Assembly: GCA_946552115.1 (NCBI GenBank)
Contig: CAMNRH010000017.1
Location: 1 to 64,000 of the forward strand
DNA: 64,000 bases
Source of the DNA: an uncultured Lachnospiraceae bacterium
GTDB lineage: Bacteria; Bacillota; Clostridia; Lachnospirales; Lachnospiraceae
Direction: 5' to 3'
The position numbers and the translations under genes are program-made. The stretch's first letter is position 1, and each line of letters starts with the position of its first letter. Of this stretch, positions 54,304-63,496 are shown piece by piece. Under the pieces are notes generated by a model. That model was not told the origin of the DNA and ran no database searches. It saw only the letters and a program-made list of their open reading frames with translations.

Positions 54304-55755
54304 CTATTCTTCTGTTTTTTCTCCAATATAATAGAAGCCTTTACATTCCTTTAAATATACATTTATATATTTTCCAATCAGGGAAGCATCCCCTGCAAAA
54401 TGTACCAAAAGATTGTTGCCAAGTCTTCCGGTAACCATGTTTTCATCGTGTTCACTTATATTTTCTACCAGAGCTTCTTTCGTAGTACCTTCATGTACCA
54501 CGCATGCTTTTGCGGCAATCTCCTGTACTTCCTTAAGAAGCCTGTCAAAACGATTCTTAATCACCTCCTCAGGCACCTGATTTTCCATTACGGCGGCAGG
54601 AGTCCCTGTCCGTTTTGAATAAATAAAGGTAAATGCACTGTCATAACGAACTTTCCTTACTACATCAAGAGTTTCTTCAAAATCCGCTTCCGTCTCACCC
54701 GGAAATCCTACAATAATATCTGTTGTAAGTGAAATATCCGGCATAGCTTTCCGGATTTTTTCGACCAGTTTAAGATACTGCTCCTTTGTATAACGTCGGT
54801 TCATACGTGAAAGAATATCGGTACTTCCCGACTGAACCGGCAGATGCAGATGCCTGCATATTTTTTTAGAATCTGCCATCACCTCGATAAGCTCATCCGA
54901 AAGGTCTTTCGGGTGTGAGGTCATAAAACGGATTCTTCTGATTCCGTCTACTTTTTCGATTTCCTTTAAAAGCTCTGCAAAGGTTACCGGCGTTTCCAGC
55001 GTCTTTCCGTAGGAATTCACATTCTGTCCGAGAAGCATAATCTCGCTGACACCGTCCGACGCAAGGCGCTCGATTTCCCGCAGAATCTCTTTCGGTTCCC
55101 GGCTTCTTTCCCGCCCTCTCACATATGGTACAATGCAATAGCTGCAAAAGTTATTACAGCCGAACATAATATTTACACCGGACTTAAAAGAGTATTTCCT
55201 CTCATTCGGCAAATTTTCTACAATCTGATCCGTATCTTTCCAGATATCAATTACCATCTGCCCGGATTCAAAGCGGGCTGCAATCAGCTCTGCGAATTTG
55301 TAAATATTATGAGTTCCAAAAATAATATCTACGAACCGATAGCTTTTTTTCAGCTTTTCCACGGCTTCCGGCTCCTGCATCATACAGCCGCACAAGCCTA
55401 TCATCATATTCGGATTTTTCTTTTTTCCGGGCTTTAATTGGCCCAGTCTTCCGTATACTCTCGTATTGGCATTTTCACGGACGGTACATGTATTATAAAT
55501 GATAAAATCCGCGTCTTCCTCCGTCCCCGGCGCATATCCGATTTCCCGCAGTACACCCCTTAGCTTTTCGGAATCACGCGCGTTCATCTGACATCCGAAA
55601 GTCGTCACACAGGCTTTCGGTAAACGCCCATTTGTTTTTTCAAAATCCCTGACCCACCTCCGGCATTTTGCCATGAAGTAAAATTGTCTGGCTGGTTCTT
55701 CCGCGGGAGGGTCCGCATTTATATCTATTTTATCTAAATTGATTTCATTATACAT
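54304..55755 (-). CDS. miaB: tRNA-2-methylthio-N6-dimethylallyladenosine synthase
   Basis: The 483-residue radical SAM methylthiotransferase acts after MiaA on A37. The UPF0004 domain has the three Cys of the auxiliary cluster (TFGCQMNARDSE; YNTCTVRENA; GLCGCMMQ), the radical SAM core has CNNFCSYCIVPYVRGRERSR, and a TRAM domain closes the protein (about 415-483). The N-terminal 40 residues are an extension typical of clostridial MiaB. Confidence 0.95.
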   Translation of the reverse strand: MYNEINLDKIDINADPPAEEPARQFYFMAKCRRWVRDFEKTNGRLPKACVTTFGCQMNARDSEKLRGVLREIGYAPGTEEDADFIIYNTCTVRENANTRVYGRLGQLKPGKKKNPNMMIGLCGCMMQEPEAVEKLKKSYRFVDIIFGTHNIYKFAELIAARFESGQMVIDIWKDTDQIVENLPNERKYSFKSGVNIMFGCNNFCSYCIVPYVRGRERSREPKEILREIERLASDGVSEIMLLGQNVNSYGKTLETPVTFAELLKEIEKVDGIRRIRFMTSHPKDLSDELIEVMADSKKICRHLHLPVQSGSTDILSRMNRRYTKEQYLKLVEKIRKAMPDISLTTDIIVGFPGETEADFEETLDVVRKVRYDSAFTFIYSKRTGTPAAVMENQVPEEVIKNRFDRLLKEVQEIAAKACVVHEGTTKEALVENISEHDENMVTGRLGNNLLVHFAGDASLIGKYINVYLKECKGFYYIGEKTEE

Positions 55756-55764
55756 TTCTCCTGA

Positions 55765-55959
55765 CTATCTCCTTTCCAGCCGCCCGACAAACTGATGTCC
55801 GGCCTCGTCGTATTCATAGTCAATTCCTTTCAGTCTTTTAACAATCTCTTCTTTATCTGCCTGCAAATCCTCACAGAGCGCCTCTAACGTATGATATTCG
55901 TCCCTGAGCTTTGTATTTATTACACTAAGCAGCATAACCGGCTCTTTCGGTAAATCCAT
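55765..55959 (-). CDS. DUF4250 small protein
   Basis: The 64-residue protein matches DUF4250 by LPKEPVMLLSVINTKLRDEYHTLEALCEDLQADKEEI and GIDYEYDEAGHQF. No membrane segment. The ATG at 55959 has GAGGAGG 10 bases upstream; an earlier in-frame ATG at 55968 is too close to that site. Function unknown; located between 5-FTHF cyclo-ligase and miaB. Confidence 0.85.
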   Translation of the reverse strand: MDLPKEPVMLLSVINTKLRDEYHTLEALCEDLQADKEEIVKRLKGIDYEYDEAGHQFVGRLERR

Positions 55960-55974
55960 AATCGCCATTCCTCC

Positions 55975-56553
55975 TCAAAAGATTCCGTTTTCCGTTGCAA
56001 TCATTTCCATCTTTATATCCGTCTCCTCTGCTTCTATCGTATCCACAATCTGAAATGCATATGCCGCCGCAATTGTATGCATTTCAGGATGAAGTGCCAG
56101 ATACCTGTCATAATACCCTTTTCCGAATCCGATACGGTTTTTCCTTTTGTCAAATGCAACGCCGGGCACAATCATAAGCTTCTCGCTATCCAATTCCTGC
56201 GCGTCGGCATCATCTGCATCGGACACGGCAGCCGCCGGCTCAAAAATACCGAAAGCTCCCGGTGAAAGATCTGAAAAAGAAGTAATTTTGTAAAACTCTA
56301 TCGTATCTCCTGATACCAACGGCACATACACCCGCTTTTTAAGTCTCCATGCTTCCTCCATCAGCTTCCGCGTGCCAACCTCGCCGCCGAAATCCATGTA
56401 ACAGCAGATTGCCTTCGCCTCAAGAAACCACGGATGCTTTCTGATTAGCTCTGTCACCGCATCTGTTTTCCATGCACGCTCCTCACTTTTGTGTTTTTTG
56501 CGTAAATCTAAAATTCGTTTTCTAATTTCCTTTTTTCTTTCCAAATTTCTCAC
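55975..56553 (-). CDS. 5-formyltetrahydrofolate cyclo-ligase
   Basis: The 192-residue enzyme turns 5-formyl-THF into methenyl-THF using ATP. The N-terminal KKEIRKRILDLRKKH and the substrate-binding NRIGFGKGYYDRYL are typical. It opens with GTG at 56553, inside the DUF896 gene (32-base overlap), so the two are coupled. Confidence 0.92.
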   Translation of the reverse strand: MRNLERKKEIRKRILDLRKKHKSEERAWKTDAVTELIRKHPWFLEAKAICCYMDFGGEVGTRKLMEEAWRLKKRVYVPLVSGDTIEFYKITSFSDLSPGAFGIFEPAAAVSDADDADAQELDSEKLMIVPGVAFDKRKNRIGFGKGYYDRYLALHPEMHTIAAAYAFQIVDTIEAEETDIKMEMIATENGIF

Positions 56554-56743
56554 CCAAATCCGTAATACTTCCGTCTGCTTCTACAATCGAAATCTGATCC
56601 AGCTGGCTTCTTAAATTCTGCCGAAAGGAATCAATATACTCCCGTCTTAAAATCTGCTGTTCCTTAAGCTCCTCCTCTGTGAGTCCTTCTGCTTTTGATT
56701 TATGATACAATTCGTTGATACGCGCAATTTTTTTTTCGTCCAT
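56522..56743 (-). CDS. DUF896/YnzC family protein
   Basis: The 73-residue protein has the DUF896 helices (KKIARINELYHKSKAEGLTEEELKEQQILRREYIDSFRQNLRSQL). The B. subtilis homologue YnzC forms a helical hairpin and is SOS-linked in some relatives; no LexA box is seen here. AGGAAAGGAA precedes the ATG. Confidence 0.9.
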   Translation of the reverse strand: MDEKKIARINELYHKSKAEGLTEEELKEQQILRREYIDSFRQNLRSQLDQISIVEADGSITDLGEKFGKKKGN

Positions 56744-56835
56744 TTTCTAAATTCCTTTCCTAAATGCTTTATCTATCTTACACTATCTGTTCCGGGAAGT
56801 CCACTTTTAAATTGCAGAAAACACTCTTAAAGTCC

Positions 56836-56865
56836 GCATAACTTACCGATAAATTGCCCATACTG
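56836..56865 (+). promoter_or_regulatory. Sigma-G-like forespore promoter
   Basis: GCATA (56836-56840), 18 bases, then CATACTG (56859-56865) fits the B. subtilis sigma-G consensus (GHATR-N18-CATXHTA) with one mismatch, in front of the BofC-like gene. Sigma-F sites look similar. Confidence 0.55.
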
Positions 56866-56887
56866 TACTAAAAAAGGAGTTGTCCTT

Positions 56888-57283
56888 ATGAAAAACAAAT
56901 ATGGTATAGGATTTCTTGCCCTTACGGTAGCTGCCGTTCTTTTTGTCACTTTTGCTTATCAGATAAGCTATCATCACGCCAAAGAGCGGGCACAGGAAGC
57001 AAGACTAAAAAAGGAAACAGATTTGACGGCAAATAAAGAGCCTGCCTATAAGCCGGAGGAAACCGTTGCAACCGAAGGTGAAGCCCTAAAAGAGGACTGC
57101 TACTATCTTATGGAAGTAAACGGCTACATTGTCGTATATTTAAGTGATAAAAAAACCCCCTTTGAATATACGGACATCCTTTACGATGAGCTCCCGGAAA
57201 AAATCCGGGACGAGATACGAAACGGAAAATATATTGAAAGCACAAAGGAGTTATACGGATTTCTTGAAAATTATTCCAGCTGA
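56888..57283 (+). CDS. BofC-like sporulation protein (C-terminal domain only)
   Basis: The 131-residue protein has one N-terminal membrane helix (about 6-24) and an extracytoplasmic region whose end (YYLMEVNGYIVVYLSDKKTPFEYTDILYDELP, then IRDEI) resembles the C-terminal domain of BofC, the forespore regulator of SpoIVB signalling in Bacillus. It is shorter than BofC (about 170). AAAAAGGAG precedes the ATG and a sigma-G-like promoter lies upstream. It is the only plus-strand gene in this stretch. Confidence 0.7.
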   Translation: MKNKYGIGFLALTVAAVLFVTFAYQISYHHAKERAQEARLKKETDLTANKEPAYKPEETVATEGEALKEDCYYLMEVNGYIVVYLSDKKTPFEYTDILYDELPEKIRDEIRNGKYIESTKELYGFLENYSS

Positions 57284-57297
57284 GCAAAGAATCAAAG

Positions 57298-57323
57298 CGG
57301 CGCAGCTTTTATATACTGCGCCG
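57298..57323. terminator. Hairpin between the BofC-like gene and the flippase gene
   Basis: CGGCGCAG (57298-57305) pairs with CTGCGCCG (57316-57323) around a 10-base loop. It lies between two converging genes. The T-run is short on both sides. Confidence 0.65.
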
Positions 57324-57345
57324 TCGCCCAGGCTCTATATATCCG

Positions 57346-59004
57346 CTACCGGAACAGACCGGCTTTCCTGCATATTCTGACAAGCAGCGCGCCTTTTGGC
57401 ATCTCATACATCTCTTCCTCATTGATTCCTCCCAGCATTACAAGAGCAACCGCATATACAATTACTGCCACCGGAAGCGCCGCAAGAGTCGCAATCTGCG
57501 TGCTGCTGAACAGTTCAAACAGTAAATGTACCGTCATTGCGGCAATTCCCATTATAACAGAGGCAATTGACGGTATAATGAATGTTTTCCGCTGTTCCTG
57601 TACATATCCAATCTGTATTCGGAGGGAATGAGCGTTTAATATACTGGTAGATCCCGAAAATACAATCCGGCTTAACACCACTGCGTAAATTCCCCACTGG
57701 AATACAACCAGCATAATGAATAATGATATTGTATACAGCACAATTGATATTGCCGCATTCTTTACCGGAGCCATCATATTATCCAGACCCTGAAGCACTG
57801 CATTTGTAACGGTCGAAAGGCAGTAAAACACAACGGATAATGCTCCGAGCTGCAGCATAAGGCCGCCGATTTTATTATCCTGTGTAAAAAACAAAAGATC
57901 TAAAAGCGGTTCCGCGAGCACAATGAAGCCCGCGGCACATGGAATCGCAATCATCATATTGAATCTTGTAACCAGCTGAATTTTACTATGTACCTGCCTG
58001 CGGCTCCCAGTCTGCGCCGCCGTCACAATAGCCGGAATCAGTGATGCTCCGAGAGAATATGCAATCGAAATCGGAACATTTACCAACGTATCATATTTCC
58101 CGTTCAAAATACCTATCAACGCCGCATACTCATTTTCCTTATGCCCCTGCACGGACATAATCTTTGTAAACATTGAATTATCAATTACGCCGCACAGATT
58201 ATAAACCGTAGAGCTTAAAATAACCGGTGCAATCGTAATAAGAAGAATACGGAAGATTCTCTGATACCTCTCCCTTCGATGCCCCCTGTCCCTGCGCATT
58301 TTCCTTTTCAATATTTTTTTGAAACCGATAAAAACAAGAAACAAAAACAGAAGTGCCGATACTGCGCCGATAACCGTCCCAAGCGTGCCGCCTGCGGCAG
58401 CATAAGCTGCGCCGTAGGAATCATTACCTCTTACCTCAGCAGCTTCCATGCCGACCCTGAACAACAGATATGCACCTGCAATACTGACTGCGGCATTGAC
58501 AATTTGTTCTACTACCTGTGAAACGGCAGTTGGAATCATGGATCCGTTTCCCTGAAAAAAACCGCGCAAAACCCCTAAAACCGCCACAATTAAAATACAC
58601 GGAGCCAGCACACGGAGCGCATAAGCGCTTAATTTCAGAGACATAATCTGGTCTGCAATGAAATCCGCACCAAAAAAAATGAGCGCACCGACAAGACCGC
58701 TGACAAAAATCGCAAATGTCATCGCTCCTCGAAAAACCCTGTATGAATTTTTGTATTCTCCCCTTGCGACCCGCGCCGATACCAGCTTTGACACAGCAAG
58801 CGGAAGACTGTAGGACGTCAGTGTCAGTGCAATAGAATAAATCTGAAACGCTATACCGTAATAGCCCATCCCTTCGTCGCCGAGAATATTGACAAGCGGA
58901 ACCCTGTAGACCGCCCCGATTAGCTTTGTAATCACTCCGGCTATTGCAAGAATGGAACCCTGTACCAGAAAGCTTTTGCTTTTATCATTTCTGTTTTCAG
59001 CCAT
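57346..59004 (-). CDS. Polysaccharide/lipid II flippase of the MATE/MVF family (SpoVB-like)
   Basis: The 552-residue protein has about 14 membrane helices and the MVF/polysaccharide-export pattern (GMGYYGIAFQIYSIALTLTSYSLPLAVSKLVSARVARG). It should move lipid-linked sugars across the membrane. SpoVB, needed for the spore cortex, is the nearest well-known relative; which of the paralogues it is cannot be told. It follows ybeY by 14 bases. Confidence 0.88.
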   Translation of the reverse strand: MAENRNDKSKSFLVQGSILAIAGVITKLIGAVYRVPLVNILGDEGMGYYGIAFQIYSIALTLTSYSLPLAVSKLVSARVARGEYKNSYRVFRGAMTFAIFVSGLVGALIFFGADFIADQIMSLKLSAYALRVLAPCILIVAVLGVLRGFFQGNGSMIPTAVSQVVEQIVNAAVSIAGAYLLFRVGMEAAEVRGNDSYGAAYAAAGGTLGTVIGAVSALLFLFLVFIGFKKILKRKMRRDRGHRRERYQRIFRILLITIAPVILSSTVYNLCGVIDNSMFTKIMSVQGHKENEYAALIGILNGKYDTLVNVPISIAYSLGASLIPAIVTAAQTGSRRQVHSKIQLVTRFNMMIAIPCAAGFIVLAEPLLDLLFFTQDNKIGGLMLQLGALSVVFYCLSTVTNAVLQGLDNMMAPVKNAAISIVLYTISLFIMLVVFQWGIYAVVLSRIVFSGSTSILNAHSLRIQIGYVQEQRKTFIIPSIASVIMGIAAMTVHLLFELFSSTQIATLAALPVAVIVYAVALVMLGGINEEEMYEMPKGALLVRICRKAGLFR

Positions 59005-59018
59005 ACTTTCACTCCATG

Positions 59019-59513
59019 TTATCGCAATATGTTAAGTTTTTCCAAAATCTTTTTCTGAAGCATTTCCATCCGGATCCGCTCCCCATTCTCTATATGGTCA
59101 TATCCTGATAAGTGTAACACGGAATGCGCAATTAAAAAAGCAAATTCCCGTTTCGGAGTATGTCCAAATTCCTCTGCCTGTGCAAGAACCTTTTCTTTTG
59201 ATATTACAATATCTCCAAGAATAAGCTCTCCCGTTTCCGGGTGAAAACAGTCCTCTCTCTCTTCAAGAAAGGAAAAATTTCCGGGTGCTTCATATTCAAT
59301 CATTGGAAATGACAATACGTCTGTCGCCTGATCAAGCCCCCGAAATTCCCGATTCATATCCCGTATCTCCGCATTCATGGTAAGCAGAAGATTCACCTCC
59401 GCCTCATATGGACATCCAATCTCGTCAAGAGCCGCCTCCGCCACCTGCTCCGCAAGGCTCTGACATGCAAAAGACAGCTTAAGGCTGCCTTCCTCTTCGT
59501 AATAAAGCGTCAT
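59019..59513 (-). CDS. ybeY: rRNA maturation endoribonuclease YbeY
   Basis: The 164-residue metallo-RNase takes part in 16S 3'-end maturation. The zinc motif is HSVLHLSGYDHIENGE (three His). The catalytic Arg-rich MNREFRGLDQATDVLSFPM is present. Its ATG overlaps the phoH stop (ATGA). Confidence 0.96.
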   Translation of the reverse strand: MTLYYEEEGSLKLSFACQSLAEQVAEAALDEIGCPYEAEVNLLLTMNAEIRDMNREFRGLDQATDVLSFPMIEYEAPGNFSFLEEREDCFHPETGELILGDIVISKEKVLAQAEEFGHTPKREFAFLIAHSVLHLSGYDHIENGERIRMEMLQKKILEKLNILR

Positions 59514-60511
59514 GATTTTCTCCTTTTATCTCTTCCACCCCTGCCGCGGCTTTTAGCCCTGTTTTCATATTCCTCGTATGCTTTCACAATTTTCTGTACC
59601 AGCGGGTGGCGCACAACATCCCTGCTCGTTAAATTGCAGATCGTAATATCCTCTATATTTTTCACCACGTTTACCGCCACGTCAAGTCCCGATATCTGAC
59701 CGGCAGCTAAATCTTTCTGAGTTGCGTCTCCGGTAATAACAACCTTTGAACCGAATCCAATTCTTGTAAGGAACATTTTCATCTGTGCAGGCGTTGTATT
59801 CTGAGCCTCATCAAGGATAATAAATGCATTATCAAGCGTCCGCCCTCTCATATATGCAAGCGGTGCAACCTCAATAAGGCCCCTCTCGGAATTTTTCAGA
59901 AAGCTTTCCGCTCCCATAATCTGATACAGCGCATCATAAAGCGGCCTTAAATATGGATCTATCTTACTTTGTAAATCTCCGGGCAGAAAGCCCAGCTTTT
60001 CCCCTGCTTCAATTGCCGGACGGGTAAGGATAATCCGTCCGACTTCATTATTTTTAAATGCGGTAATTGCCATCGCCATCGCCAGGTAGGTTTTACCGGT
60101 CCCGGCAGGTCCAAGTCCGAATACAATCATCTTTTTACGAATGGCATCCACATATTTTTTCTGTCCAAAAGTTTTTGGCTTAATCGGCTTCCCCTGCAGG
60201 GTGTGGCAGATGATATCCTTATCTATCTCAAGGACATCCTCCGTGCTGTCCTCCATAACAAGAGAAAGAAGGTAATCCACATTCTGTTCCTGTATTACAT
60301 TGCCCCGCCTGGAAAGCTCCGTAAGCTTCATGAGCACTGTCCTGGCCTGCTCGGTTCTTGCAGGCTCTCCTAAAATCTTTACATTCTCTCCTCTTGCAAT
60401 CAAGGTAACGTGAAGCGTACGTTCAATCTTTTTTGCATAAATATCAAACTGTCCGAAAACATTCGCCTCATGTTCGGCAGGAACATCAATCACTGTTTCC
60501 GCTATTCCCAT
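59510..60511 (-). CDS. phoH: PhoH-like ATPase
   Basis: The 333-residue ATPase has an N-terminal KH-like region (about 20-95), the P-loop GLGPAGTGKTYLAMA and FIILDEAQNT. A basic tail (KSRGRGGRDKRRKS) may bind RNA. It overlaps yqfD by 26 bases and ybeY by four. Confidence 0.94.
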   Translation of the reverse strand: MGIAETVIDVPAEHEANVFGQFDIYAKKIERTLHVTLIARGENVKILGEPARTEQARTVLMKLTELSRRGNVIQEQNVDYLLSLVMEDSTEDVLEIDKDIICHTLQGKPIKPKTFGQKKYVDAIRKKMIVFGLGPAGTGKTYLAMAMAITAFKNNEVGRIILTRPAIEAGEKLGFLPGDLQSKIDPYLRPLYDALYQIMGAESFLKNSERGLIEVAPLAYMRGRTLDNAFIILDEAQNTTPAQMKMFLTRIGFGSKVVITGDATQKDLAAGQISGLDVAVNVVKNIEDITICNLTSRDVVRHPLVQKIVKAYEEYENRAKSRGRGGRDKRRKS

Positions 60512-61793
60512 TCATCTCTTCTCCTGACTGTTCATTTTCTTCTGCCGATTTTGGGATTTCAATCGGCTGCGACGCCTTTTTCGTCCCGACCGGCCGAATC
60601 ACTGTCAGAGTCCCCTTAGCCGCAGCTTCTTTAGACCCTGTGTATATTTTAACATCATTCCCAATAATTTCTACCCCCTTTTTTTCTAAATCTTCACAAT
60701 ATTGATTGAATCTTTCGCTTAAGATGCTTTGAAGCTCCTTTTTCTTATATTTTTTTTCTTTCAAGTTATAAGAAACTGCCCGTTTCTCCCCATAGGAAAT
60801 CGGCAGGTAAAAATTATCGAACAGTTTTATCCGTTTTTCGGAGGAATACTGTTCAAAATGCTCATATTCATTTTTTACATCTCCAAAACCGATGCGGAAA
60901 TCACCAATCCGAAAGAAGCACTCATATTTTTCGGCTTTTTCTGTACCCTTTCCTCCATAGGCAACAGGAATTTTTTCCTCAAAAATAAGGCTCTGCTTAT
61001 CCTCATAGGAAATCGTCGTCTGTCCGTAAATATCCGCATCTGATTCCTGATAGCGGTATCCCACTGTCTCACCTGCATCGTTATTTACCGGAACCTGTCC
61101 CGACACAAGAATATCACCGCTCTTTATACTGGCTCCCTCTTCAATCTGTGCAATCCCCTTTCTTGTAACAATACTGGTAACAACACAGTCCATATCCGCA
61201 ACAATATCTGTGGGCTTAACATTCTCTTCCTCCTCTTTCGCGTCCGCCTGTATCACATCCTGATTTTCTTTTATCTGAATAATCAGCCTCGTTCCCTCAA
61301 TCGAAGCAGAAACCCATATAATATCGTCATATTCTTTCCGGATATCTTTCACAATTCTGCTGCAATCTACCGCAGAAAGCCTCATACCATTCCGTACTTT
61401 CTTTGTATTTAAAAATTCAAGCAGCGTCTCGTCTGTTCTCGTCAAATTTCCACGGATATCAATGCTCCAGACAAAGGTCGACAGCGAATAAATCAAAAGG
61501 AAAAAAACACCCGCCCCGACAAAGAATAATTTTCTTTTGCGGTATTGATACAGAAAAAAAGGCAGTCCCTTTCTCTCTATAATGATTATTTTTACCCCTG
61601 TCTTTTTCACAATCGGTTTCACTTTCCGAAAACCGCGGATACTGATATTCATCTCATAGGAATCGTGCACAGAACACATATCCCACAGCTGAATTCCCCG
61701 ATGACGGCACGCATTCAGAAAGCGCTCTGCGGAATAGCCGGTAATTCGAATGCGAAGATACCCCCGGATATATTGAAGAACCTTAAATATCAT
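60486..61793 (-). CDS. yqfD: Sporulation protein YqfD
   Basis: The 435-residue protein has an N-terminal cytosolic part with CSVHDSYEMNISIRGFRKV, one membrane helix (about 90-112) and a large extracytoplasmic domain (IDIRGNLTRTDETLLEFLNTKKVRNGM; RKGIAQIEEGASIKSGDILVSGQVPV). YqfD is a mother-cell, sigma-E-type protein in Bacillus. The start at 61793 has GGGGG upstream; an in-frame TTG at 61799 is less likely. Confidence 0.9.
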   Translation of the reverse strand: MIFKVLQYIRGYLRIRITGYSAERFLNACRHRGIQLWDMCSVHDSYEMNISIRGFRKVKPIVKKTGVKIIIIERKGLPFFLYQYRKRKLFFVGAGVFFLLIYSLSTFVWSIDIRGNLTRTDETLLEFLNTKKVRNGMRLSAVDCSRIVKDIRKEYDDIIWVSASIEGTRLIIQIKENQDVIQADAKEEEENVKPTDIVADMDCVVTSIVTRKGIAQIEEGASIKSGDILVSGQVPVNNDAGETVGYRYQESDADIYGQTTISYEDKQSLIFEEKIPVAYGGKGTEKAEKYECFFRIGDFRIGFGDVKNEYEHFEQYSSEKRIKLFDNFYLPISYGEKRAVSYNLKEKKYKKKELQSILSERFNQYCEDLEKKGVEIIGNDVKIYTGSKEAAAKGTLTVIRPVGTKKASQPIEIPKSAEENEQSGEEMNGNSGNSD

Positions 61794-61808
61794 CTGCAAA
61801 TGCCCCCT

Positions 61809-62093
61809 TTACTTCTGATATTCTATCGCTTCTATCTGTCCGGTAAGCTTCATATCATCGTTCGTATAATAATCCACCCGCAGATTCTTTCCCGTAATCC
61901 GAATCTGCCCGATCTTTGTCTGAATCCGTATCATAACATCCGTATATTCAATAATTCCGCGGTAATTTTCAATGTTCATTTCCGTTCTTCCAAGAACCGT
62001 AACAACAGGCTGCCCCATAACCACGTCTTTAGGAAGCTCGGAAGCCTCTGCAATTCTATTTTTGAAAGGATGCTCCTGTATTCTTGTTTTCAT
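61809..62093 (-). CDS. yqfC: Sporulation protein YqfC (YabP family)
   Basis: The 94-residue protein belongs to the YabP/YqfC family (ITVLGRTEMNIENYRGIIEYTDVMIRIQTKIGQIRITGKNLRV). It pairs with yqfD 15 bases downstream, as in other spore formers. ATG at 62093 or TTG at 62099 may open it. A sigma-E-like promoter lies upstream. Confidence 0.9.
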   Translation of the reverse strand: MKTRIQEHPFKNRIAEASELPKDVVMGQPVVTVLGRTEMNIENYRGIIEYTDVMIRIQTKIGQIRITGKNLRVDYYTNDDMKLTGQIEAIEYQK

Positions 62094-62122
62094 AATCAAG
62101 CGCCATTCATCAAGTTTATCAT

Positions 62123-62151
62123 AATCTATGAATCTGCGCCCGCGAATATAC
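62123..62151 (-). promoter_or_regulatory. Sigma-E-like promoter of yqfC-yqfD
   Basis: On the minus strand, GTATATT (62151-62145), 14 bases, then CATAGATT (62130-62123) is close to the B. subtilis sigma-E consensus (KMATATT-N14-CATACAHT), with one mismatch in each half. Confidence 0.6.
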
Positions 62152-62158
62152 CAATTGC

Positions 62159-62869
62159 TTACCGCATCAGACCTTTGAGCATTTCCTTTTCTTCCCTGCT
62201 CACCTGAAGAGAATCTCTAATTTTTTGAATTGCTTTATTACAGGTAAAATCATCCAGCTCATTATTTTTAAAGAACAGTTTCATTTTTTTCGGAAATTTT
62301 ACATAACAAACGGAAAGCGCCCATGCAACTGCCATTTTTACATAATAGCCCTCATGCTGAAGCTTTTCCAGTATATCGACAACCCGGTCGACAAATGTCT
62401 CTGTGATAAAATAATTCAGCATACAGACAACCGCAAAGCGTACTGCATATTCCCTTTCGTCGTTTACATAGCGAAGCAGGTAATCAAACCACTCCTCCAT
62501 ATCCGTTTTCATAAATTTATACGTAATGCAGCTGCTGTCACAGACAGACCAGTTGTCAATCACCGGCACAAACTCATTAAGAAGCTTTTCCCGCTCTTTA
62601 CGTTCGCATTTTAAATACCCGATAATCATCCCGTGAAGAAGAAGCTCCTCATAGAACACATGACCGCCCCGTTCCTCCTTTAACAGTGCTCCCAGATATT
62701 CTCTCCCGTTTTCTTTCGCGGCCTTTTTTGCAATTTTCCGAAGCTTCGGTATCCGGACTCCAAGAATTGGGGCAATATCACCCGGAATTAAAGAACGGTT
62801 AAAATCACGGTAGGACTCTTCCGCACAATCATAGAGAGTTTTACGGATTTCATTGATTATATTTCCCAT
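62159..62869 (-). CDS. AlkD-like DNA alkylation repair protein
   Basis: The 236-residue all-helical (HEAT-like) protein resembles AlkD DNA glycosylases, which remove bulky or positively charged alkyl bases without base flipping (SYRDFNRSLIPGDIAPILGVRIPKLRKIAKK; VIDNWSVCDSSCITYKF). The start at 62869 follows TTGAGGAT and lies within the end of the HAD gene. Confidence 0.88.
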   Translation of the reverse strand: MGNIINEIRKTLYDCAEESYRDFNRSLIPGDIAPILGVRIPKLRKIAKKAAKENGREYLGALLKEERGGHVFYEELLLHGMIIGYLKCERKEREKLLNEFVPVIDNWSVCDSSCITYKFMKTDMEEWFDYLLRYVNDEREYAVRFAVVCMLNYFITETFVDRVVDILEKLQHEGYYVKMAVAWALSVCYVKFPKKMKLFFKNNELDDFTCNKAIQKIRDSLQVSREEKEMLKGLMR

Positions 62870-63467
62870 AACAGTCATCCTCAATAAGCTCTTTCATTTC
62901 CTGAAAATCCCCTCGGAACACGGCCCCGTTCATCCCTGCCTTTTTTGCTCCGTCCACATTCGCATCCAAATCGTCTATGAAAAAGCATTCCCCCGGCCTT
63001 AAATCATATTTTTTCAGAAGATGTTCATAAATCCTGATATCCGGCTTTATAATATGAATATCACAGGACACAACCATGCCGTCAAAATAATCAGGAGCGG
63101 AGAAATTCGGAAAATAATCGTAAAAGGTATTGCTTGCATTTGACAGCACATAGATATGATACCCTTTCTCTTTCACATATCTGCAAAATTCTCTTGCCCC
63201 CGGAACCGGCTTCATGCACATCATCCATTCCAGCGTGCATTTCCTGAGTGAATCATGAAGGCGCTCCGGCACTCTTTTGCTCACGCCGTCAAACCGCTCT
63301 GCATCCGTTATCAGTCCGAGGTCGCCCTCGACCCACTCCGGCCCTTCAAAAAGCTCCTTTCTGATAACCGCCCTGTCCTCCTCATTGTCCAGAAATTTTT
63401 CCAGACAAATATTCGGATTATAGCTCAACAGCACGTTTCCCATATCGAATATTATATTTTTTATCAA
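62850..63467 (-). CDS. HAD-family hydrolase
   Basis: The 205-residue HAD phosphatase has motif I IIFDMGNVLLSY, where the second Asp of DxD is replaced (D-M-G), motif II LSNAS, and motifs III/IV (KPDIRIYEHL; FFIDDLDANVDGAKKAG). The DMGNV form is typical for HAD-IA subfamily members. Substrate unknown. The start is TTG at 63467 with GGAGAG upstream. Confidence 0.87.
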   Translation of the reverse strand: MIKNIIFDMGNVLLSYNPNICLEKFLDNEEDRAVIRKELFEGPEWVEGDLGLITDAERFDGVSKRVPERLHDSLRKCTLEWMMCMKPVPGAREFCRYVKEKGYHIYVLSNASNTFYDYFPNFSAPDYFDGMVVSCDIHIIKPDIRIYEHLLKKYDLRPGECFFIDDLDANVDGAKKAGMNGAVFRGDFQEMKELIEDDCYGKYNQ

Positions 63468-63496
63468 ACTGTCTCTCCAATTCTTATATTTTTATA

